In this document: positions 55,313 to 64,000 of the stretch, piece by piece
How the letters are laid out: every line of letters begins with the position of its first letter
How positions within the stretch are numbered: position 1 is the stretch's first letter
Assembly: GCF_000003815.2 (NCBI RefSeq)
Contig: NC_049992.1
Span: forward strand, 17,353,754-17,417,753
Direction: 5' to 3'
DNA length: 64,000 nucleotides
Source of the DNA: Branchiostoma floridae
Taxonomy: Eukaryota; Chordata; Leptocardii; Amphioxiformes; Branchiostomatidae
The notes under the pieces: model-generated
Told to the model about the DNA's origin: nothing
The model's database searches: none
The model's input: only the letters and a program-made list of their open reading frames with translations
Program-made: the position numbers and the translations under genes

Positions 55313-56903
55313 GGCTTGGTTATGTGTACAGAATGTTGTTATTCAGTGACTTACCAATCTGATAAAACTATAAAAAAAAACTTCTTTCGATACTCTCCAA
55401 TGTATGATTAGACACTAATGCGCCATTCTAGGTGGTTGTTCTATTTAGCAGTTTATCTTGGTGGTGCATAGTGGTCTAATCTGGTCCAGCAGGCAAACAT
55501 ATACCAAGAAAAACAGACAAAAATAGAAACGCAAAAAATGACGTCAAGCACTAGCCAGATCCTAACCTCTGATTGGAGAGTGAGATTTTGACACCGTTAA
55601 ACACACAGAAAAGTTTATTTGAATAATTCGATTGAAGTAGAACCAATTTTAACTGTACAAATCAGTCCTTTGAGCTCGACCCAAATCCGTCACAGCTTTT
55701 ATCTACACTCTCAGGAGCTCGCTATGACTTCAAAGGTTCTTGCTATGAAATCTATTAAAGGGAGCTTAAACCAATATTCCTCACTTACCCCCGAGGTCAG
55801 TTTTAAAAGGCTATCTGCATACATCGGGGGAAGGGCTATCTTCATTACAGGCAATTGAGATATGAACAACTACAGGTAGACAGTAGACCAAGGTTACTGT
55901 TTCTTAAGTAAAGGTCAGTGAATCATGAGGGGCCCCAACCATCCTTGAGAGTCATGTGTGTATATGTTATATATGTGATTGTGTATGTTTGGGGAGGGTG
56001 CATTTGAAGTGGCGTTTTAAAAGGATGTCGCGACGTCGTCATAAGTCTACCCCAGATATTATGTGATTATTTGGTTGTGACGTTGGTGAGAAGCTTAGCT
56101 GCAAACTTCAAAACTACTGACTTCACGACCAATGGATGCACTTCTCGGATAGAGTTTTGTCCGTCCCCCGAGTTTAATTCCTTTCCAAGCTTCTATTTCA
56201 GACGCATGACAATTTGCACACAGGACTTTAAAAGTAGTGCGCTTAAACCATGGGCCGTATTAAGTCAAGAGAGGGGAGCTTTCTAACGGTACAATAAGTA
56301 GAAACTGGCGTTTTAACCTAATTGACTAAGGTCCCCTTACGGCACCAGACGGCAATCTCTGAGCGAAAGTACAGCAACCAAACTCAAAAGTCAAAATTGG
56401 GTTTGTGCAGGCATAGATTCCACAATTGAAATATGATGCTAGATATAAAAAGATAACAAAGATAATTTTGAAGCATAGATCGTGAAAAGAACATCTTACA
56501 AAATCGTTGCGCAATCTGTCAATCTTAAGCTGCTTTCCATCTTCCAATATCAAAGAGATTAAGAATTGTACCCCGACAAAAATAGCCACTCTTAGTGATA
56601 CAAAGTTCTCAGACCATAGATTCAAAGTTGTGCAGATGATGAGCCGTATGCTGTAGCTACAGCTTAGTTATACATCACTGGGTAAAGAACGGCTTACTGA
56701 AATCCTAGCTTGCTCCCATTCCGGCTCTTACCTCTGCGGTCAAAGTTCAGTTGAAGTTAAGTTATATTATCAATGCATGCCGCCTACTCAACGGATAAAA
56801 CTGAGTACAAAATAGTAGTAGTGGTGACACTACTTATTACATACAGCATTAAAATGTTACGCAAGACTAATGGAAGCTGCGATGTGAAGCTTTTCAGAAT
56901 AAT
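55313..56903. other. No gene seen
   Basis: AAAATCGTTGCGCAATCTGT at about 56499 faintly resembles the family-2 MITE. The remaining sequence is unremarkable. Confidence 0.4.
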
Positions 56904-56978
56904 CCGCCATCTTTCTTCAGCTCTGCCTGAAGGGTATCACGTGACCTGGGGTCAAAGGTCACACAGGTCAGGTGACAC
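56904..56978 (+). promoter_or_regulatory. CCGCCAT / CACGTGAC / DR1 composite motif
   Basis: CCGCCATCTT (YY1-like) at 56904, ATCACGTGACC at 56936 and GGGTCAAAGGTCA (a DR1 nuclear-receptor site) at 56949-56961 follow each other. The order is the same in the two units at 13.75-14.0 kb and, on the other strand, near 28.2 kb. Confidence 0.4.
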
Positions 56979-57384
56979 GAGGGTGATTGGCCGCGGTTTT
57001 CTGTTCTTGCATTTGCTACGCGGTATCAATCCACGTTTTTATTCCAATCAGACTTTTATCTATTGTGAAACTACGATTTTCCAATAGATAAGGCATTGTT
57101 GTATCATATCATATGAGCGATCGATTGTGACCTACACTGAACTCTTATCCTGGAGAACTGACCCCGGTTAAACCTATAAGAAGACCAGTTAGGTGACAAT
57201 GATTGAAAGATCCGAAAATCCTAGCGTTTATTGATTTTACTCCACGTACAGGGCAAATTTCGGTATTTGTGCGCAGACAAAATGATTAGGTACCCTTGGC
57301 AAAAGCGTTTCAAAAAACCCAGATTTTTAGCAATGTTTGTGGTTGCTGTAGGCTCTAGAAATTTTTCCACCGTAAAGTTGTCCT

Positions 57385-57525
57385 TGTTTCCTTTTTAGTG
57401 TCGCTGACGAAAGCTGGTGGATACCAGTTGAAACGTCTGACCGTTTCCAAAACCATATCCAGTTGCTTGAGTAACTGCTTTTTGGCGTATCTTATTACCT
57501 GGATGTCTAACCTACTTCGACGTTT
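57385..57525 (+). repeat. WWIPVETS repeat, single copy
   Basis: It encodes FSVADESWWIPVETSD and RFQNHIQLLE then TAA, followed by CTGCTTTTTGGCGTATCTTA and TTACCTGGATGTCTAACCTA. The same tail is seen inverted at 14926. The upstream coding sequence is not conserved. Confidence 0.6.
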
Positions 57526-57700
57526 TCGTTGTTTAGTGCTCATATTACACTTTAGAGACCAATGTGAGTTTTTTTTTATGTTCTAAAACTCAGGTAGGTG
57601 ATTTTTGACAGCCTCTTTCAGTCATGATTCCCATTATTTAAGTACATGTATAGGCAGCCAAATACCGAAATTTACACTGCAGCTCCTGAAATGGTAACAG

Positions 57701-57795
57701 CATTGAGAAACACTGCGAAGAAGTTAACTTCCGAGTTAGAAATTGAGAAACACTGCATTGAGAAACACTGCGAAGAAGTTAACTTCTTAGAAATT
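57701..57795 (+). repeat. Short tandem duplication
   Basis: CATTGAGAAACACTGCGAAG and AAGTTAACTTC are repeated about 54 bases later, with an extra ATTGAGAAACACTG between them. Confidence 0.75.
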
Positions 57796-58571
57796 ATAGC
57801 CTGTACTTTCAACCACCTTCGCTGAACACAATTTATGTCATGGCTCTAGTCACCGGAATCCCCGCTAGCATTATCGTGTATGAATTTCCGGCGATTTTAA
57901 ATCATACTTGGTGGGAAAATGTGTGATGATAACTCAAATGGAAAATTGACTCTAGTTTCTTTGAAAGAACCATTGATCACCAGAGTGCAGCATATTGTGA
58001 AAAGACAAAGACTTAAGACATAATTCTATCTTCATGTGCGAATGATGTCAAGAATATTATTTTGGATATATCCTAATTTGTCTATTTTTCACGGAGATAA
58101 CAGCAGTTTTGTTTCCTGAATTAGGCATGTTCCGTCTTTACCTTACTTGACAGAAAATAGGCATCACGTGTAGGCATTTTTAACATTTAGGTAATAGAAA
58201 AATACCATGAAAAATGTCGCCAGTGCGTCCCATAAGGTTGATGATGGGCGCACTTTTAGTGGCTCACAATCGGAGCCCAAACATCCATCAAACAGAAGTT
58301 CTCTCCACTTAATCGTTTTCCCACATAGACAGGATGCAGGGTTTGTCTTAAACGCAAGCCACGCGCGCCGGAAAGCCTCTAGACGTAAAGGAATTTTGTG
58401 GGAAATCCCAGGAGTGCGCATTAAAGTTCTGGCGCATGCGATTACTTAGACATATCTCATGGTTTCTCCAAAAATGGCCCCGCAAGCAATCAACTCGCAG
58501 TTTGACCACCAACTTAAAATTACTGCCTTCTATTGCACAACCCACTCGGAGAAACTGTCCATCATGTACAA
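57796..58571. other. No gene seen
   Basis: Overlapping antisense frames at 58.16-58.63 kb (80-93 codons) have no support beyond being open. Confidence 0.4.
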
Positions 58572-58740
58572 GGATGTCCCTGTAGCTCAATCGGTAGCAG
58601 CATTGCTCACAGTTGGGCTCCTGATTCAAATCAGTTGGTAACTGGACCCGGGTTCGAAAGCGGGGAAGGGCAACCTAGTTAGAGCTACATTTGTTTTTCG
58701 GAAGGGACGCAAAATGGCGGTCCCGTAATCGAGTAGGTAT
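58572..58740 (+). mobile_element. tRNA-derived SINE family 1
   Basis: GGATGTCCCTGTAGCTCAAT with GGTAGCAGC forms an A-box-like head, and GGGTTCGAAAGC at 58650-58661 resembles a B box. A unique body then follows (GGAAGGGACGCAAAATGGCG, GTCCCGTAATCGAG). It would be transcribed by RNA polymerase III and moved by a LINE. Other copies lie at 21490, 24745, 29703, 38868, 54621 and 61132. Confidence 0.75.
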
Positions 58741-58775
58741 CCTCAGCAGGTCACCACAACCTCAATACTCAGTTT

Positions 58776-59020
58776 GGATACCTACTGGCGGTACTTTAAG
58801 TTGAATAGCAACCAGAATTTACGAATACGCAGTGTATTCGTATTCGAGGAAGTTCCTCATAAAATAACTCATAGACATAAGTATAGCGGCGATACCAATG
58901 GATACCTACTGGCGGTACTTTAAGTTGAATAGCAACCAGAATTTACGAATACGCAGTGTATTCGTATTCGAGAAAATACCTCATAAAATAACTCATAGAC
59001 TTTGTATGGCGGCGACACAA
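58776..59020 (+). repeat. Tandem duplication, unit 124 bp
   Basis: GGATACCTACTGGCGGTACT and the following 100 bases occur at 58776 and again at 58900, nearly identical. Each unit contains the palindrome ACGAATACGCAGTGTATTCG. The high identity indicates a recent duplication. Confidence 0.88.
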
Positions 59021-59618
59021 ATTCCACATCTTTATAGGGAAAGCACGATAGGCGTATCAATAAATGATGTATGATCCGTATTACGCCCCCCTCCTCTTTG
59101 AATAGAGGCTGCGACCGCCAAAGGGGAAAAAGATTTCGCAGATTGCTCAACAAATCTTATGGATTTTTTAAACGTTTTGTGTCATTCATTTTCTTTTAAA
59201 CCATACTTTTGCAGCAGGCATCAGCATTCATGAAATCATGAAACTCAGAGTTTGGTCGTTGCGCGGTCGCCCAGCGAGCGCTGTCTGGTGGAAGAAGAGT
59301 ATTATAGGATATACGGTAGGCCTATCGGTGCGGATGCCGACATTTTCCGCATCGGCGTTTTGAGCAATCACACTAAACTGCAAAGGTGTGTGCAGCTGAT
59401 AAAGGTTGGTAGTAACTCGGGTTAGCGTGCTCACCTAAACGTTTTACACCCAGCAAATCTTTCACAACCATATTGTAAAATCAGGCGCATGCGCGGTAGG
59501 CATCGTCTAATGTGTTTCTAATACTCTGCCGAACGCCCCCGCGATGTCGCGTCAAATTTATGCTCCTCAAAATTTGCACTCCGTGGAATATTGCGTGTAG
59601 TTATATATAGGGTTAGGC
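59021..59618. other. Possible decayed family-2 MITE
   Basis: GGCTGCGACCGCCAAAGGGG (59107) and TTGCGCGGTCGCCCAGCGAG (about 59258), with AACGTTTTGTGTCATTCATT between, have the order expected of the family but many changes. Confidence 0.35.
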
Positions 59619-59718
59619 NNNNNNNNNNNNNNNNNNNNNNNNNNNNNNNNNNNNNNNNNNNNNNNNNNNNNNNNNNNNNNNNNNNNNNNNNNNNNNNNNN
59701 NNNNNNNNNNNNNNNNNN
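59619..59718. other. Assembly gap, 100 N
   Basis: Exactly 100 N, next to a low-complexity C/A stretch on the right (CCCCCCCCAAAAAAAAC). Confidence 0.99.
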
Positions 59719-60111
59719 TAGCCAACGTTGAAAATTGCGGACAACGACCCCCCCCCAAAAAAAACCCAGCCCCTTCCCGAAGACTGCAAGGTAGTCTATA
59801 ATAGTGACAATCTTAAATCAAGTCTTAAGAGCTTGATGGAGAAGGTCAAAATATGCAATTGATACAATAGACAATTGAACCTTTACCTCGTCAAAAGCTA
59901 TGCCTGTCTTGGTCATCTGGGTATACTTCTATTTTTGTCTATGAATAACGATATCTGTATTTATATTTTGTTTATATCTTTTTTTCGTTTTTTTATTTGT
60001 AATTGTATGTCTGGTAAACCGCCTCACCAGGTCTTTACTTAACAGTGCAAGCTGAAAATCCAGACAGATTTATTTGGACCCCTGCTCTTTTCGATGATAT
60101 GGTGGTTCTTC

Positions 60112-60325
60112 TTATGTGCTTGGGGTGGGACTTTTCTCAAAAACGGGACCTAGATTTAACGTCCTACCCGAGGTATGGCCCTTACCAAATCTAGGTACTC
60201 ATTTCCACCTTACCGAAGTAAGGAAAGTCGTGCAAGGTGTCTTTCTCAATGGTAAATCGTCAAAGGTATATCATGGGAGTAAAACTCAGGACCTTCAGGA
60301 CAAAGTGGGCAGGTTTGAGCCCCCT
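60112..60325 (-). mobile_element. SINE family 2 copy, diverged
   Basis: On the minus strand, GACACCTTGCACGACTTTCC, GGTAGGACGTTAAATCTAGG and GTCCCGTTTTTGAGAAAAGT match the family body. The tRNA-like head near 60325 is badly decayed. Confidence 0.6.
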
Positions 60326-61131
60326 ACCGTTTAATGTGGGAACTGCAAGGGGCGTTTTTGTCATGACATTCCAAAGAGGATAACTGAAGAAAGGAACGAC
60401 GGATTTTCGTTATTACATGCATATAGGTAGCTTAGGCAAAGATGTTCATAATGATATACATGTTATGCAAATGAGAACTTAGTCTACTTACGTTATATTT
60501 GTCTAAAAACAACGACCCCTTATGTACTGTAAAGACAAAACAAACGGACGCATTTCCCCGCAGCGTTTTCACGGAAGCCGTAGCTATCCTTGGGTAAAAG
60601 TGGAAATTAGTACTGTAGATAAGCAGTAGGGACCCGTCAATCACCCGATGCAATTGGCTTTATCTTCCAAGTTCAGGTGATAAGCACGGGAGATACCACC
60701 CTGCAGGGTACCGCTCTGTGCTGCGATTCATGTCCCTTATCACGATCAGACATAAACCTGTAATAATACACTTTGCCTCGCCTGATAAAGTAGACCCAAT
60801 TTCTTGTGTTATTAAAAATGCATGGCAGACAGTTTGCATTTTGCACCCGGCGGCATTTGGGACTAGATGAGCTGTATAATTTTAAACTTTTATATGAGAA
60901 AAATGCCTGGAATCTATCCAATTTTGCTTGACAATAGAGTGCAATGATGATATGATTAATATGCCGTTTAAGAGCTTAAGACCTTGAAGGCTTTTGTGTG
61001 TTGTTCCATTAAGTTGCAGTCTACTAGATATGGTCGTATATAATCTAGGCATCTCGGACGTGTTGAAGTCTACGGTACTATCAGAATGATGTATCGTAGA
61101 CATAATGCAAGTGGTTCGTTCAGACACTTGT
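60326..61131. other. No gene seen
   Basis: Three adjacent minus-strand frames of 73-82 codons lack any recognisable feature. Confidence 0.4.
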
Positions 61132-61489
61132 ATTGCCTAGTGGCACATAGGGCAGCATAAGTTTCCTGAGTGTTTCACTTGCAGGGTATATATTTTAGCT
61201 AAAGCTAAAGCTAAAGTTGCCATGCATCACATTGTGATGCGTCGGCCCGGCACCCATCTCTGTTTTTAAGCCCTGGGGACACACATATATAAGTCACTAC
61301 AGCAGGGGGCCAGTCCACCGGTAGTGAAGTGTGTTTAGCTTCCATACTCTTCCTCTTTGCAGAGAAAGAAGTATGTACCATTTTTAAGAGTCTTTGGTAT
61401 GACCCTGCTACAACATCCAGTCTTCCTTGGTGGTCTCCTGATTGAATTGTGGGGCTGCTATTAGTTGAGCTACGTATACAGGGACAACC
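61132..61489 (-). mobile_element. SINE family 1 with internal AGCTAA repeats
   Basis: On the minus strand it starts GGTTGTCCCTGTATACGTAG and CTCAACTAATAGCAGCC. It ends near 61132 with the family's GTGCCACTAGGCAATACA. Near the 3' end it contains four units of AGCTAA/AGCTAAA at 61197-61215 and an unrelated GC-rich insert (GCATCACATTGTGATGCGTC is palindromic). This copy is diverged or composite. Confidence 0.55.
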
Positions 61490-63190
61490 AAAATGAAATT
61501 TACATGTTTTACATATACAAAATATAAAAACTATAGCTTTGATGAACGCCGATACCTCAAGTTGTATCATCATAGAGGTTGAAAAACCAAAATGATGTCT
61601 TTATCGTCAATTAGACATAGAATATCAATATTCATCGAACGTCTGGCCGTTATTACATGTCAGTTTTGCAGAATGAAGTTATCGTGTCCATGATCAAAAC
61701 AGGATCTTTAAGTTTGATAACTAGATAAGTAAAAGTTCTGGCTTGTCAAGAAAACAAAGACAGGCGTGAACGAAGTGTTGTTGTGATTTGTGTAGTAGGA
61801 TTTATTTTGTCAAACATTTTTGTGTCAAATTTGTTTCTAAGCAAGGACAATAGTCTAAGATTAAATAATTTAGTTTGTACTTTCATGACGACAAAAATAA
61901 ACATATACATGTACCACTTTTCAATTTTGAATAGCATTACAGTTGCTTTCGTTACAGGTATTTCTTGGATGTTGACTACATTTCAGCGACTGTTAAAAAA
62001 CAGTTGATGTTTGCAGTGTAAAATGTACCTTAAAATTATCTGGTACATGGTTTGAATTGTATAAGCCTTTGGTATGCAAATAGATACCCTGTTGTATGAA
62101 ATAAGTTTCAATCTTTAAGTTATCAAAATAAGAACAAAACAGGAAAGATTCATAGTGCTTTAGGAATTCATTATGACAATCCTATCTGTTTTCTATTTTA
62201 ATGTCCGTTTTTTTTCATATGTAATTTTTGTTTCACCTTGTCTCTAATAAGAAGCAAGCCTAGTAGAGGAACGATATTGCTCTTGCTGCTGGCTCCTCTC
62301 GGATTTGCTCATGGTCTAGAAAGTTGACTAGACTATACTTTGATGGATGTTCCCGATGTCCATATGGTTCAGTGCATCTGCCTTATACGTTTCCCTTCTC
62401 TTCGGCATGCAGGCCCCTTACTGCCATTGTCATTAAGAGGCACGTGCGGAGCATAAATGGGGAATGGCGAGTTAATAACACGCCTTATACGGACAAAATG
62501 TGTTAGACACCAGGGTGACATACGTGACCGTGTGTTAATACCATACGGCGACACAAAGCGGCTGACGAATGAAAGACGATTCCGTTGCGACCTTCGGGTC
62601 AATTTTTGGTAAAGTCTCTGTCAGTTGGTTCAAGTTTGATGCACGGAAATTGCGTGCTCTGTCTTGTAACTAAGATGAGTGTTCTTTTTTTGCAATATTT
62701 ATGCGATGGTAACGTTTCTGCGGTTTTGTGGAACATTAACTACTTCTTCTCATTCTACTTGCGTTTCAGACGCATTTCTAAGAAGACTCTCTAAGAGACG
62801 GAATGGGAAGATGGCTACGTCCGATGGCTCTGCCGTCTTGAATATGCATCTTACTTGAGAAGAGTATGTGCTGCGATTGCCTCCCGCTTTCGGCTGCGAA
62901 GAATGCTTGACTGATCCGTCTCCTACACAAACTGAGTCCAAAATGGCATGAAATGGAAGGCGCCGCACCTTTGTAGCCACCCCTGAGGAGTATAATTAGC
63001 TGCTGCAACAACCGTCGTCGTGCAATCTGACAAGTAGCGCTGGAGCACGCCGCGCCAGGGAGACCGTGTGGGGGTTTTGGAAGGGATGCAGCCAAGCATA
63101 TCGACGGTGGGATCGATCGGGTGTTCACATCTCATCATCAAGACCAGGTAAACGAGTAGGGAACACCGTACGTTGGTATAGCGGGTCAGA
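61490..63190. other. Upstream region of the mGluR-like gene, no further gene seen
   Basis: This is the presumed promoter and 5' untranslated side of the receptor gene. The last 250 bases are more GC-rich than the rest and contain short upstream ATGs (for example 63086) and a donor-like AG/GTAAAC near 63146, so part may be a separate 5' UTR exon. No TATA box at a convincing distance and no conserved coding frame is visible. The 61.5-62.3 kb part is AT-rich and featureless. Confidence 0.4.
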
Positions 63191-63748
63191 ATGCCGCCAT
63201 TTCGCCTCCTTACTCTTCTGCTGTCCTTGTTTGTTGTTTACATTTGTGGAAACGCCACCACCTTAGCGTGTGAGATGGAAAACAGCACGAGTGAAGAAGG
63301 GACGGGATCCTTGTTGAATGCCAACATCAAATGGCCGGTGCAGAGGGTGGTTTCAATCGAAGGAGACTTGGTGTTGGGGGGTATGTTCAACATCCACGAG
63401 CGATCGGACGCATATACGTGCGGAAAAGTGCTAGAACAGTCGGGAGTACAGGCTATGGAGGCTATGCTGTACACGGTGGACATGGTCAACAACGATCAAA
63501 CGATTCTGCCCAACATAACCATCGGCGTCCACATCTTGGACAGCTGCGACCGCGACACGGTGGGGTTGGAACAGGCGGTGGACTTCATCCGGGGGTCCAT
63601 GAACATCGTAGGAGGATCTCGGTACAAGTGCGAAGACGGCTCGGTGCCCACCGTGGATTACAAAAAGATCGTTGGCGTCGTGGGCTGTTCCTCCAGTGTC
63701 ACATCAATCCAGGTGGCCAACCTTCTCAAGCTCTTCACACTCCCTCAG
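63191..63748 (+). CDS. Metabotropic glutamate receptor-like class C GPCR, first coding exon (partial gene)
   Basis: The 186 codons run from an ATG (63191) to a CAG codon followed directly by a splice donor GTGAGA at 63749, so the intron is in phase 0. Residues 1-20 form a hydrophobic signal peptide (LLTLLLSLFVVYIC). From residue 58 the sequence follows the mGluR Venus-flytrap (ANF-receptor) domain: GDLVLGGMF, Cys77, GVQAMEAML, LPNIT (an N-glycosylation site), HILDSC (Cys119), LEQAVDF, Cys147 and finally SIQVANLLKLFTLPQ. By pattern it is nearer to group II/III receptors than to group I. Family knowledge: the domain binds extracellular amino acids and signals through a C-terminal 7TM domain, here encoded beyond the window. 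Ser169 matches the backbone-binding serine of mGluRs. The usual distal-carboxylate arginine (GIQR) is Ala88. The exon is GC-rich compared with its surroundings. I am sure of the family but not of the subgroup. Confidence 0.93.
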
Positions 63749-64000
63749 GTGAGATGTTTTGATGCGTTGGGATGCACATGTGCGTATTCTCTGTTACCAT
63801 GTATCGAAATTACCACGAAAAACAATCAGGCAATAGCTAGATAACAAATTTTAGAAATTAAGTTTTGATACTAAAGCCCACAGAAATATCGACTGCACGT
63901 TGGCTGCCTTGTCCATAAAACTGGTAGATATAGCTATAACAAAAAATGACAGAGGGCGTATGTAGTTTTACGCTTTGCGTGGACACAGCAAATATAAGAA
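63749..64000 (+). other. Start of intron 1 of the mGluR-like gene
   Basis: The sequence begins GTGAGATG directly after the CAG that ends the conserved LPQ motif. The reading frame stays open to a TAA at about 63842, but the translation loses all resemblance to mGluRs after LPQ, so the read-through is not coding. No acceptor or second exon is seen before the window ends. Confidence 0.8.

Noticed and set aside
58572-58665. tRNA gene
   Set aside because: The tRNA-like head belongs to the dispersed SINE family 1, with the same non-tRNA body following in each copy.
63331-63762. 143-codon frame overlapping the receptor exon
   Set aside because: A different frame of the mGluR-like exon, glycine/arginine-rich because of the exon's GC content.

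Overview
This window looks like intergenic DNA from a compact, repeat-rich invertebrate chordate. A cephalochordate (Branchiostoma, amphioxus) is my best inference. The reasons are a metabotropic-glutamate-receptor exon with a eukaryotic splice donor, CR1/L2-like LINEs (one with a 2A-type N-terminus), several tRNA-derived SINE families, very dense short inverted-repeat DNA elements, and three N-filled assembly gaps (29024-29123, 53911-54268, 59619-59718). The species is not proven by the sequence alone.

Only one host gene can be supported: the first coding exon (63191-63748, + strand) of a class C GPCR of the mGluR family, which continues beyond the window. It has a signal peptide and the start of the Venus-flytrap ligand-binding domain. 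The arginine that in mGluRs contacts the distal carboxylate of glutamate is alanine here, while the serine that holds the amino-acid backbone is kept. This suggests an amino-acid receptor with a ligand other than glutamate.

Everything else that can be recognised is mobile DNA. (1) 47774-51959 is an intact-looking 4.2-kb DNA transposon. It has 15-bp perfect terminal inverted repeats, a perfect 7-bp target duplication, long imperfect subterminal inverted repeats, a TATA-like box and one uninterrupted 945-codon gene whose product has a plausible D-D-E/CxxH transposase layout but fits no superfamily I can name with confidence. (2) 40982-45129 is a nearly full-length LINE on the minus strand, with a signal-peptide-like N-terminus, a 2A-like ribosome-skipping motif, an APE endonuclease and a reverse transcriptase, broken by one apparent 1-base frameshift. 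It sits inside an older MITE whose TTA duplications survive on both sides. (3) 21790-23290 is a 5'-truncated LINE. (4) 53250-53827 is an internally deleted mariner.

The remaining repeats are MITEs and SINEs: two related TTA-target (PIF/Harbinger-like) MITE families, a TTAA-target element in two sizes, TA-target foldback elements, two tRNA-derived SINE families, tandem duplications, microsatellites and a large AT palindrome. Several nested insertions give a relative order of events. The stretches between these elements, notably about 16.9-21.1 kb, 26.6-28.2 kb, 31.2-33.7 kb, 39.3-40.9 kb, 55.3-56.9 kb and 61.5-63.2 kb, show no recognisable gene.
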